Source: Gynurincola endophyticus
GTDB lineage: Bacteria > Bacteroidota > Bacteroidia > Chitinophagales > Chitinophagaceae
Length of the DNA: 64,000 nt
Direction of reading: 5' to 3'
Assembly: GCF_003991195.1 (NCBI RefSeq)
Contig: NZ_RCWL01000014.1
Location: 19,383-83,382 of the forward strand
A program made the translations under genes and the position numbers. Position 1 is the first letter of the stretch, and each line of letters starts with the position of its first letter. Below, piece after piece: positions 56,875 through 64,000 of the stretch. The notes below the pieces were generated by a model. That model did not search any database. It saw only the letters and a list, made by a program, of their open reading frames with translations, and was not told the DNA's origin.

Positions 56875-58104
56875 ATGAAAATGATATTATTAATAGTTAT
56901 TCTTTTATTCTCAATCGAAAAAGTACATACTCAGAATCGGATATTAAAAGAAGTTAGTAAGTTCGAAAATAAGCAAAATGAATGGAAAGATAGTTTTAAC
57001 GAAGTGGAAAAATTTGTTTTCCAAGCCATTGATTCTTCTGTTTTTTTTAATAAAATAGACTCTCTTAACAAAAGAGGGAAAAAATATTTATCAGAGTTAG
57101 ACAGCTTAAATACCTACCTGAAGTATTTATCCGAAAAAAAACTTATAAAATCATTTGCTGTAGACGATTCTCAGCAGTATTTAAAAAAAATAAACCTTTA
57201 TAGAAGTATTCTTCAAAGTGATAATCTGAAAAAAAGTATAGGCAGGAAGGAATTTAAGAAGTTATACCGCGATTTGTCGGTGCTGGAAGGAAGGGTTTTA
57301 TCAGTAACTAATATTAAAGATAAAATCCTTAGAAAGCTACTGATACAATCAAGAGCTGATACTGATTTTTTAGACTTCTTCAGTCTGAATTCTGAATACA
57401 GCAGATTATTTTCTAACCCATGGATGCTAAATGATGCTGCCGGATTATCACCATCTTATCAGAATATTGAATCAGTACAATTCCAGATAGGAAGTATTAT
57501 TCCGCAGAATGTTGATATGTCATCTGTTGCCGGACAGGTTCAGGAAAAGTTTTCTAATATATTTAATTCAGTCATTGCTAACAGTAACGAGACATATGAG
57601 AATGCTGATTCTGTTCCATCGTTTGGAAAAAAACTTAAGAATAAAATAGAATACAGCTTTAATCTTCAATCTCAGCGAAGTACCCCCTTCTGGCCAATGA
57701 CGAGTGATCTGGCCACCAACGTTGGATACCGATTGAATTCTTCTGGTGTAATAGGTATTGGAATCAGTGCTAAGGTTGGATGGGGAAGCTCTATTCAGAA
57801 CATTCGTATTACGCAGGAGGGATTTGCTATACGTTCATTTATTGATTATAAGGTAAAATCAAGTTTTTACCTGAGCGGAGGGTTTGAACTGAATCATCAG
57901 CCGGTAAAAGATTTTCAGAATACTTCTGATAAAGAAGTACTTCCTTTTTTCTCACAGAGTGGATTAATAGGAATTTCAAAAATAGTTTCTATAAATCACA
58001 AGTTTTTTAAAAAAACAAAAGCACAGGTTTTTTGGGATTTTCTGAGTTACCGGCAAATTCCGTTTACCAGTCCGATAAAATTCAGAATAGGCTACACTTT
58101 ATAA
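56875..58104 (+). CDS. Probable outer-membrane protein with coiled-coil N-terminus, between RHS genes
   Basis: A 409-residue protein without recognised domain. There is a signal peptide (about 1-19), a Lys/Glu/Ser-rich helical region (about 25-170: SKFENKQNEWKDSFNEVEK, YLSELDSLNTYLKYL) and a C-terminal half of alternating hydrophobic strands ending in FRIGYTL (GVIGIGISAKVGWGSS, SFYLSGGFELNHQ). This suggests a small beta-barrel in the outer membrane. It is placed exactly between the two giant RHS-type genes (61 and 16 bases away), so it may anchor or export the RHS protein. Function unknown. Confidence 0.6.
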   Translation: MKMILLIVILLFSIEKVHTQNRILKEVSKFENKQNEWKDSFNEVEKFVFQAIDSSVFFNKIDSLNKRGKKYLSELDSLNTYLKYLSEKKLIKSFAVDDSQQYLKKINLYRSILQSDNLKKSIGRKEFKKLYRDLSVLEGRVLSVTNIKDKILRKLLIQSRADTDFLDFFSLNSEYSRLFSNPWMLNDAAGLSPSYQNIESVQFQIGSIIPQNVDMSSVAGQVQEKFSNIFNSVIANSNETYENADSVPSFGKKLKNKIEYSFNLQSQRSTPFWPMTSDLATNVGYRLNSSGVIGIGISAKVGWGSSIQNIRITQEGFAIRSFIDYKVKSSFYLSGGFELNHQPVKDFQNTSDKEVLPFFSQSGLIGISKIVSINHKFFKKTKAQVFWDFLSYRQIPFTSPIKFRIGYTL

Positions 58105-58120
58105 CCTTAACCTAACTGTA

Positions 58121-61100
58121 ATGAAATACAAAATTTTTATATACCTCATTAATTTCTTTTTTTTTATAAAGGTTGCAATTGCACAGGGACCAGATCCTAT
58201 ACCACCCCCATATGTTAATCCGGTATTGAATTCAATAGCAACATACACAGCTAAAGTTCCATTGAAGGTAAAAGACTCAATGCTGACATCTGATTATTCT
58301 AAAGTGGCAAAAACTACTCAGTACTTTGATGGATTAGGACGACTCATTCAGACTGTAGCTGCGAAATCATCAATGGTGGATAATGAAGGTCCTATGGATC
58401 TTGTCAGTTCCGTTGTATATGATAAATATGGAAGAATTCAAAATGAATATCTGCCTTTTGTGTCAAGTGTACCCGGAGGAAATTTTAAGAGCAGTCCTTT
58501 TCTTGATCAATTACAATTTTATAATGATTATTTAACAAACGGGGATGGTTCTGGTGATGAGGTCTGGTCATATACAAAAGTTTTTTATGAGCAGTCACCA
58601 CTGAGTCGTATTAAAGAAAGTTTCTCTGCAGGGCCATCTTTCGTCGGTTCTTACGGTAATACAAACCCTCAATTAAGAAGAAGTTTAAAAACTCAGCAGA
58701 ACTTTAATACAATTGCTGATAGTGTTAGGCTTTTTACATTGATGAATGTTTATGATGCAGACGGTTTTAGCTTTGTTGAAATTCAGGATGACTATAAACC
58801 AGGTACACTTTTTAAAACCTTAACTCTGGACCCACAGGGAAATGAGCAGGTAGAATTCAGAGATAAAAATGGTCAGCTCATATTAAAAAAGGTGAACCTG
58901 AATGGAATTAAGGATAGCGGTGACGGAGCGAGTCATATCGGATGGGTAAGTACATATTATATATATGATAACTGGAATCGCCTCCGACTCGTTATTCAGC
59001 CTGAAGGTTTAAGGCCTTTGATAGAATCTGAATGGGATAGCAGTAATATGTTGCCTTCATGGTATGATGAATTTACTTTTCGTTATGAGTATGATGTACG
59101 TGGAAGATTAATCCGAAAAAAGGTTCCCGGTGCAGCACCGATATATTATGTTTATGATAACAAGGACCGGCAGGTAATGTCACAAACCGGTAAACTCCGT
59201 GAAGAAGGAAAATGGATTTATACTTTATACGATCAGCTGAACAGGCCTGTTGAAACAGGAATGGTGAATTCCTCTTTACCGCATAGTTCCCATTTGAATG
59301 CAGCGGCTTCTTCAAATAATTATCCTGATTTGTCAGGAAGTACCTACACTGTTCTTACCAAAAGCTTTTATGATGATTATAACTGGATGAGCAATCATTC
59401 AACAGGATTAACCTCTTTATACGACAATGCTTATGACTCAGAACTTCTGACTGCCTCTGATGTAACCTGGCCATATGCTCAACAGAATATTCAGTCGAAA
59501 AGAACGAAGAACTTGTTTACGGGAAAAATGGTTCGTGTATTAGGAACTGATGATTTTCTGTTTAGTGTAAATATTTATGATGAAAATGAAAGAGTAATTC
59601 AGGTTAAGAGTACTATTTTAACTGGTGGAGTAGAGGTAGTTACTTCTCAGTATAGCTGGAACGGTAGTACCCTCCTTACAGTAAATAAGCAAAATTTTGG
59701 AGGTGCAATCAATCAGAACATAATAGTAATTGATAAAGTGGAATATGATGGTTTGTGGAGAGTCACTAAAAAGAAGCAGGCCATCAAAGGAAGTTACCAT
59801 AAATCAGAACACGATCTGGTATCAATAGCTTACGATCAACTCGGAAACATTAAAACTAAATGGCTTGGAGGGCGCGATAATACTATTGAAACTTTAAATT
59901 ATGAGTATAATCTGAAAGGTAGCCTTATTGCAATGAATAAAAACTATATTCTCAATAGCGGGAATAACTACTTTGGGTATGTAGTTGGGTATGATAACCA
60001 GTTTTTGGGAGACGAACTTTTTCTTTTATATCCTCAATATTCAGGAAATGTAAGCGGAATTCACTGGAGATCAAAAGGAGATGGAGTCATCAGGAAATAT
60101 GATTATAGTTATGATCGTATGGGTAGAATGACAGGTGCCCTATTTGTAGAATTTGATGGATATGAAGATGGTGTAGCTTATAGTACTTCCAAAGGTAGAG
60201 ACTTCAGTGAGAGCGGTTACCAGTATGACATGAATGGGAATATTCTTGCGGTAAACAGGAAGGGATGGAAGTTGGGCGGATCAACCTTTATAGATCAGTT
60301 AACATATAACTATTTCCCGCTTTCTAATAAATTAAAAAATGTAATAGATGCCAGTCAGGATGTAAATAGCAAACTGGGAGATTTCCATTATGGAGAACGC
60401 TACCATAATGAGCTGGGAGGTGTTAAAACCAGCGCAGCTGTTGATTTTACTTATGATGTTGATGGCAATATGGTAAGGGATTTAAATAAATATATTGGTA
60501 CTAATAATGTCGATGGTATCGAGTATAATTATTTAAACCTTCCTCAAAAAGTTTATGCCTTTGCTGAACAATGGGAGTGGCAGAAAGGCACCGTAGACTT
60601 TATCTATACTGCAGAAGGAATAAAGCTCGGAAAAGTGGTACGTAATTCTCCGGGCTGGATACCAAGTATCACTTACTATTTTGGGAATATTGTTTATAAA
60701 AATGATACACTCGAATTCATCAGTCATGCTGAAGGTCGAACAAGGATAGCAGATCACACGAAAACGGAAAAAAAATTGGTGAATGATTACTTTATCACTG
60801 ATTATCTTGGAAATGTTCGTATGGTTCTGACAGATCAGACTGATACTACAGTCTATATGGCTACAATGGAAGCGACCTACCGGAATATTGAAAAACAGTT
60901 TTTTGTTAATCTGTCTGAATCCAGTTTCCCTACAGCAAATGTACCAGGTGGTTATCCTACAGGAACTGTGGGAAATGATTCACTTGCCAGAGTAAATGGC
61001 AGTGATCAGAAAGTGGGCCCTTCGATGCTTTTAAGAGTAATGAGTGGTGATGTTGTAGACATCTCTGTTAAATCATATTATGTAAATAAAACCATTACGC

Positions 61101-62542
61101 CGAATAACCAAAACCCTGTACTTGATATCTTAACTAATCTGTCAGGAGCACTGATGGGTGTAACCGGCGGAACACACGGTTCTTCAGCTCAGTTGAGTAA
61201 TCCGATGGGTAACCCACTGGTGAATGCACTTAATTTTATCCGGTCAAATGTTAACTCTGCTACTCCGTCCAAACCCAAAGCCTGGTTAAATTGGGTATTG
61301 CTGGATGAACAACTGGAAGTGGTGGCTGAATCTTCCGGTGGAATACATGTAGGAAATGCGGATGCCATCAGATTATTGGCGCAGTCCAATATCCAGTTGA
61401 ATAAAAATGGATATCTTTATGTATATGTTTCGAATGAAACTGAGCTCTGGGATGTTTTCTTTGATGATTTAAGAGTTTCGCATAGAAGAGGGCGAATCGT
61501 AGAAGAAACTCATTACTATCCTTTTGGATTGGTAATAAAGGCAATCAGCAGCAAAGCATTGAAGTTTGGTGAACCATTAAACAGGTATAAATATAATAGT
61601 AAGGAAGAGCAGAGCGGGGAATTCAGTGATGGCAGCGGATTAGAATGGCTGGATTTTGGTACCAGGATGTACGACGCGCAGCTGGGTAGATGGTTTACAA
61701 TAGACCCGATGGCAATGGCTATGACTTCCTGGAGTCCATACTCTTATGTGTTTAACAATCCTGTCACGCTGATAGACCCGACGGGTATGATGCCTGAAGA
61801 ACCAGAGGGTGTAGGTGATCCAGGAAAAGAGGCGGCCATAGTAACCAGAACTACATTTTTACCACAGGTAGTAGTGTATGGTAAAAGGGGTGGTAATGCT
61901 GTGCAGGAAAATAGTAACAGTGGTTTTTACTTTTCTAATTCATTAGGAACAGGAAAGTTTGGTTACAATAAAGGTGATGGCTTTTTTAAAAGGGTGGGTA
62001 AATTTGCTGCTAATACTGTATCTGATGTATGGAATGGTGTTGTAGGGACGGCAGATGCTGTTTTACACCCGATTCAAACCTTAGATGCAGTGGTTAACGG
62101 GGTTGAAGGGCTGATTAAATATATTGATGAGAATTCAATCGAACAAATAATCAGTGATGCGGGAGAGAAGGCACAAGACCCCCACTTCTGGGAAGGAATG
62201 GTAGCCACTGCTGTGACTTTTAAAGCAGTTCCTAAAATTAAACCACCAGTTGCCGCTAAGACGGTACTTCCAAACTCAGGGCCAATAATGAGAAGCCTTG
62301 GCGCTGCTTCAAGGGCTGAAATGTTGGCGAAGAAACTCAAGATGAATATTAATAGTCCAACGACAAGGCAGGTACTTAATAGTCTGGATGAATCTGTTGA
62401 GTCTTTTATTTCAACATACAGAAAATCCTCAATTAGATCGGAAATACCAGGTGAATTCTTAGGTCAGTCAGTCGAGCAAGCATTAAAGAGTGGCAACACA
62501 ACGATACGAAAACTATTAACAGACGGAAGATTTGTAAAATAA
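58121..62542 (+). CDS. DUF6443/RHS-repeat polymorphic toxin
   Basis: A 1473-residue protein: signal peptide (about 1-21), DUF6443 region (about 30-180, TQYFDGLGRLIQTVAAK), many YD/RHS repeats, and the RHS-associated core (HYYPFGLVI ... RMYDAQLGRWFTIDP ... NPVTLIDPTGM, ending near residue 1222). A pre-toxin stretch leads to VAAK (1377-1380), then a short C-terminal tip of 93 residues (1381-1473, ending RKLLTDGRF) that is the likely toxin. Its stop overlaps the next gene by one base (TAATG), as expected for a toxin-immunity pair. RHS shells encapsulate and deliver the tip to rivals; the activity of this tip is not recognised. Confidence 0.88.
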   Translation: MKYKIFIYLINFFFFIKVAIAQGPDPIPPPYVNPVLNSIATYTAKVPLKVKDSMLTSDYSKVAKTTQYFDGLGRLIQTVAAKSSMVDNEGPMDLVSSVVYDKYGRIQNEYLPFVSSVPGGNFKSSPFLDQLQFYNDYLTNGDGSGDEVWSYTKVFYEQSPLSRIKESFSAGPSFVGSYGNTNPQLRRSLKTQQNFNTIADSVRLFTLMNVYDADGFSFVEIQDDYKPGTLFKTLTLDPQGNEQVEFRDKNGQLILKKVNLNGIKDSGDGASHIGWVSTYYIYDNWNRLRLVIQPEGLRPLIESEWDSSNMLPSWYDEFTFRYEYDVRGRLIRKKVPGAAPIYYVYDNKDRQVMSQTGKLREEGKWIYTLYDQLNRPVETGMVNSSLPHSSHLNAAASSNNYPDLSGSTYTVLTKSFYDDYNWMSNHSTGLTSLYDNAYDSELLTASDVTWPYAQQNIQSKRTKNLFTGKMVRVLGTDDFLFSVNIYDENERVIQVKSTILTGGVEVVTSQYSWNGSTLLTVNKQNFGGAINQNIIVIDKVEYDGLWRVTKKKQAIKGSYHKSEHDLVSIAYDQLGNIKTKWLGGRDNTIETLNYEYNLKGSLIAMNKNYILNSGNNYFGYVVGYDNQFLGDELFLLYPQYSGNVSGIHWRSKGDGVIRKYDYSYDRMGRMTGALFVEFDGYEDGVAYSTSKGRDFSESGYQYDMNGNILAVNRKGWKLGGSTFIDQLTYNYFPLSNKLKNVIDASQDVNSKLGDFHYGERYHNELGGVKTSAAVDFTYDVDGNMVRDLNKYIGTNNVDGIEYNYLNLPQKVYAFAEQWEWQKGTVDFIYTAEGIKLGKVVRNSPGWIPSITYYFGNIVYKNDTLEFISHAEGRTRIADHTKTEKKLVNDYFITDYLGNVRMVLTDQTDTTVYMATMEATYRNIEKQFFVNLSESSFPTANVPGGYPTGTVGNDSLARVNGSDQKVGPSMLLRVMSGDVVDISVKSYYVNKTITPNNQNPVLDILTNLSGALMGVTGGTHGSSAQLSNPMGNPLVNALNFIRSNVNSATPSKPKAWLNWVLLDEQLEVVAESSGGIHVGNADAIRLLAQSNIQLNKNGYLYVYVSNETELWDVFFDDLRVSHRRGRIVEETHYYPFGLVIKAISSKALKFGEPLNRYKYNSKEEQSGEFSDGSGLEWLDFGTRMYDAQLGRWFTIDPMAMAMTSWSPYSYVFNNPVTLIDPTGMMPEEPEGVGDPGKEAAIVTRTTFLPQVVVYGKRGGNAVQENSNSGFYFSNSLGTGKFGYNKGDGFFKRVGKFAANTVSDVWNGVVGTADAVLHPIQTLDAVVNGVEGLIKYIDENSIEQIISDAGEKAQDPHFWEGMVATAVTFKAVPKIKPPVAAKTVLPNSGPIMRSLGAASRAEMLAKKLKMNINSPTTRQVLNSLDESVESFISTYRKSSIRSEIPGEFLGQSVEQALKSGNTTIRKLLTDGRFVK
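62248..62260 (+). repeat. Copy 1 of the toxin-junction sequence
   Basis: AGTTGCCGCTAAG encodes the VAAK residues just before the toxin tip of the RHS protein. An identical 13-base copy opens the orphan tip at 62845-62857, in the same reading phase. Confidence 0.75.
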
Positions 62543-62841
62543 TGGAAAAAGATATAACGATATTGAAATTAATAGAAAGTTTGAAATTAATAATCAATTT
62601 TTCCTTACTCAAAGTTGTTGACTATTGGGAAGCAGATCTTTGTGCAATAGGGTTAATGAAGGGAAATAAGTTAGTGTATATTTCAACTTTTAATTATGCA
62701 CAAAATGAAGATTTGATGTACGATTTTGACTTGGAGACAATTGATGAAGATGATAAAGAAGAATTTAATGTTGTTAGAGTTGGCAGGAATGTTTCAGAAG
62801 CTGAACTTGTTAGTGAAATTAAGTTGTTTTTAGACGTGTGA
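62542..62841 (+). CDS. Immunity protein of the RHS toxin (putative)
   Basis: A 99-residue acidic, soluble protein with no signal peptide, whose ATG overlaps the toxin stop by one base. Position and size are those of an immunity protein that neutralises the tip of the upstream toxin in the cytoplasm. It is rich in Asp/Glu (EADLC, DFDLETIDEDDKEEF), which often matches a basic nuclease-like toxin tip. No immunity family is recognised with certainty. It is separated by three bases from the orphan cassette. Confidence 0.7.
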   Translation: MEKDITILKLIESLKLIINFSLLKVVDYWEADLCAIGLMKGNKLVYISTFNYAQNEDLMYDFDLETIDEDDKEEFNVVRVGRNVSEAELVSEIKLFLDV

Positions 62842-62842
62842 A

Positions 62843-63133
62843 GTAGTTGCCGCTAAGGGGGGAAAAGAATTATTTAAGTTCACAGGTACAGCCGCTAAGC
62901 ATATGGATGAAGCAGGTCGTATGATACCTATTCAGACTTTAGATGATATAATAAAAGCCCCAATGTCAGTAGTTAAAGATCCTCAGGGTACGAAGGCATT
63001 AATGCATTATTCACAAATGTGGAAGAACGGCAAGCTATATAATGTAGAGGTTTTATATGATAAAGGAGCTAATACAATAATGCACTTTAAATATACCCAA
63101 AAGCCCTTGGGTTCTTTACCGGCAATAAAGTGA
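62843..63133 (+). pseudogene. Orphan RHS toxin C-terminal cassette (no shell)
   Basis: An open frame without its own upstream domain. It begins at the duplicated junction VVAAKGGKELFKFTGTAAKH and ends in QKPLGSLPAIK. A possible internal start is the Met at 62903, which would lose part of the fold. The tip differs completely from that of the intact toxin after the shared VAAK. The pattern TAAKHMDEAGR ... ALMHYSQMWKNGKLYNVEVL ... TIMHFKY looks like a small nuclease-type tip of the barnase/EndoU/colicin group. That class is only an inference. Such displaced tips are silent until recombination moves them behind an RHS shell. Confidence 0.72.
62845..62857 (+). repeat. Copy 2 of the toxin-junction sequence
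   Basis: Identical to 62248-62260 (AGTTGCCGCTAAG). A 9-base GCCGCTAAG also recurs at 62891-62899. Recombination between copies 1 and 2 would delete the current tip and immunity gene and fuse the orphan tip in frame. Confidence 0.75.
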
Positions 63134-63142
63134 TAGTAAATT

Positions 63143-63442
63143 ATGTTTGAAAAAAATGATAAAAGAAGATTGTATTGGCTTATTGACCAATATTTGTCTG
63201 AACAAATAAATGGTTGGACATTTTGTAATGAATATTACTACTCTTATAGCTTGGAGATTAAAAGTGATGATTTAACAGACATAGAACAGTCTGCGTTTTC
63301 TGAATTGGATAAAATAAGCAGTAGATATACTGATGTTCAAGAGGATTTAGTGAAATATCCAGGCACTTATTATAATGAAGAACAATTAAAGCAGAAGATA
63401 ATCGAGACGAAAGAGAAGTTACAAGAGCAAAGCCCGCAGTAG
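63143..63442 (+). CDS. Immunity protein of the orphan toxin cassette (putative)
   Basis: A 99-residue soluble, acidic helical protein starting 9 bases after the orphan tip. It is unrelated to the first immunity protein. The stretch GWTFCNEYYYSYSLEI and the helix LVKYPGTYYNEEQLKQKI resemble colicin-D-type or similar immunity proteins, without certainty. Keeping an immunity gene for an unused tip protects against kin that still deploy it. The gene ends within the loop of a terminator hairpin. Confidence 0.65.
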   Translation: MFEKNDKRRLYWLIDQYLSEQINGWTFCNEYYYSYSLEIKSDDLTDIEQSAFSELDKISSRYTDVQEDLVKYPGTYYNEEQLKQKIIETKEKLQEQSPQ

Positions 63443-63455
63443 CGGGCTTTGTTAT
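63428..63455 (+). terminator. Terminator after the orphan immunity gene
   Basis: CAAAGCCCGC and GCGGGCTTTG form a 10-bp stem with loop AGTA containing the stop codon, followed by a T-rich stretch; usable on both strands. Confidence 0.85.
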
Positions 63456-63655
63456 TTATTAAAGGCTTTTTTTGTTTTATAGTTTTGTATAACGTTGTCA
63501 ATGAGAAAGAACAGGTGCTTTTTGGTATCCTCGTCCAGCTTCTCAATATCCTCGATGCGTTTTAGCAGATCCTTGTCCAGTGCGGCCAGCTCCCCTTCAC
63601 CGATGAGGAAATCCACGCCCCTCTCGCGCCGGATTTTATCCGGTGTGCATAACAT
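63452..63655 (-). pseudogene. N-terminally truncated XRE-type regulator remnant
   Basis: A 67-residue ORF equal to the tail of an XRE-family helix-turn-helix regulator: the linker (VDFLIGEGE in place of VDYLVGE) and the C-terminal dimerisation helix (DKDLLKRIEDIEKLDEDTKKHL, FFLIDNVIQNYKTKK). The DNA-binding helices are missing. Within 63536-63648 I count about 64 G or C in 113 bases, clearly above the AT-rich surroundings, so it probably came from elsewhere and has decayed. It cannot bind DNA in this form. Confidence 0.6.
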
Positions 63656-63692
63656 AATACTTTTGAAGTGAAAAAATATCTGATCATTTAAT

Positions 63693-63721
63693 AACGACAG
63701 GCTTTAATCCCTGTCGTTTTA
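63693..63721. terminator. Hairpin terminator in the intergenic space
   Basis: AACGACAGG and CCTGTCGTT form a 9-bp stem with an 8-base loop and a short T run. Confidence 0.6.
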
Positions 63722-63875
63722 TTTATGGGATAGTATAAATGGTATAATATGGCTGATGTTGAATTTCCATTATTTTTTTGTATCTTATTATGATGTGGTA
63801 ACCCCACCGGAAGAACTGTAGTGTAATCCATATCATAATAAAAACCTTATATTAGTTGCTAAAGGCATTTCTATG
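63722..63875. other. AT-rich spacer without recognised feature
   Basis: Nothing coding or structured was recognised between the hairpin and the degenerate RHS copy. Confidence 0.4.
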
Positions 63876-64000
63876 CTTTTGGTTTGGTGATGCAGGGCAT
63901 CAGTAGCAAAGCTTTAGGGTGTAGGTGATCCAGGAAAAGAGGCGGCCATTGTAACAAGAACTACATTTTACCACAGGTAGTAGTGTATGGTAAAAGGGGT
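63876..64000 (+). pseudogene. Degenerate partial copy of the RHS toxin gene, running off the window
   Basis: 63916-64000 repeats 61806-61891 of the intact RHS gene almost base for base: two substitutions near 63950-63957 and one missing T in the T run near 63969, which breaks the frame. Just before it, 63876-63915 resembles 61520-61560 (TTTTGG.TTGGT ... AGCAAAGC). The roughly 245 bases between these two segments in the intact gene are missing, including the RHS core motif. So this is a decayed duplicate, possibly carrying another tip cassette past the window end. Confidence 0.75.

Noticed and set aside
62903..63133. Stand-alone 76-residue gene starting at Met 62903
   Set aside because: The coherent frame extends upstream to the duplicated VAAK junction, so the Met is internal to a displaced toxin tip.
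1..64000. CRISPR arrays, tRNA or rRNA genes, prophage
   Set aside because: No regularly spaced direct repeats, cloverleaf sequences, rRNA blocks or phage structural genes were seen on reading.

Overview
The window comes from a Bacteroidota genome, most likely a Chitinophagaceae-like member of the Chitinophagales; the family is an inference. The evidence is two SusC/SusD glycan-uptake systems, DAHP synthase fused to chorismate mutase, glucosamine-6-phosphate deaminase fused to a PIG-L-like domain, DUF6443/RHS proteins, and several promoters matching the Bacteroidota -7 box TAnnTTTG. No rRNA, tRNA or CRISPR array was seen.

Layout. (1) 22-5417, plus strand: Tex RNA-binding protein, a GEVHG-motif membrane-anchored protein, and an ABC-2-like permease/ATPase pair. 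(2) 5481-8830: a minus-strand S41 protease, then a plus-strand amino-sugar kinase and murQ, which form a MurNAc-salvage pair. (3) 9581-20423, plus strand: a fucose-type polysaccharide utilisation locus (SusC, SusD, GH29 alpha-L-fucosidase, GH3 with PA14, FucP-like permease, mutarotase) behind a 750-base non-coding leader. (4) 20591-23137: an unknown gene and the NagB/PIG-L fusion. (5) 23370-40174, minus strand: an 11-gene, 17-kb second utilisation locus (RnBP-type N-acylglucosamine 2-epimerase, MFS permease, SusC, SusD, DUF3823, three tandem paralogous lipoproteins, a 723-aa secreted protein, DUF5018, DUF4434). A plus-strand ROK regulator (40368-41603) is divergent from it. (6) 41845-51840, plus strand: aromatic amino-acid biosynthesis (pheA, aminotransferase, tyrA; then DAHP synthase/chorismate mutase, aroB, aroA, aroC), interrupted by a DEAD-box helicase and an IS200-type Y1 transposase-like gene. 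(7) 51896-52759: a lipoprotein with an SMP-30-like propeller. (8) 53298-64000: an RHS polymorphic-toxin locus with an immunity gene, an orphan toxin/immunity cassette, a GC-rich regulator remnant and the start of a degenerate second RHS copy.

How the genes fit together. The fucose locus should bind a fucosylated glycan at the outer membrane, trim it with GH29 and GH3, and import and mutarotate fucose; the fucose catabolic enzymes are not here. The second locus carries an epimerase related to renin-binding protein, which suggests an N-acetylmannosamine/N-acetylglucosamine-containing substrate. That would feed the kinase and NagB encoded nearby, but no deacetylase NagA of the usual type is in the window.

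The two most notable signals. Upstream of pheA is an undisguised attenuator: a 29-codon leader ORF with 7 Phe and 3 Tyr codons, an 8-bp antiterminator and a strong intrinsic terminator. At the right end, a 13-base identity (AGTTGCCGCTAAG) marks the point where the RHS toxin tip begins and where the orphan tip begins, which is a probable cassette-exchange junction.
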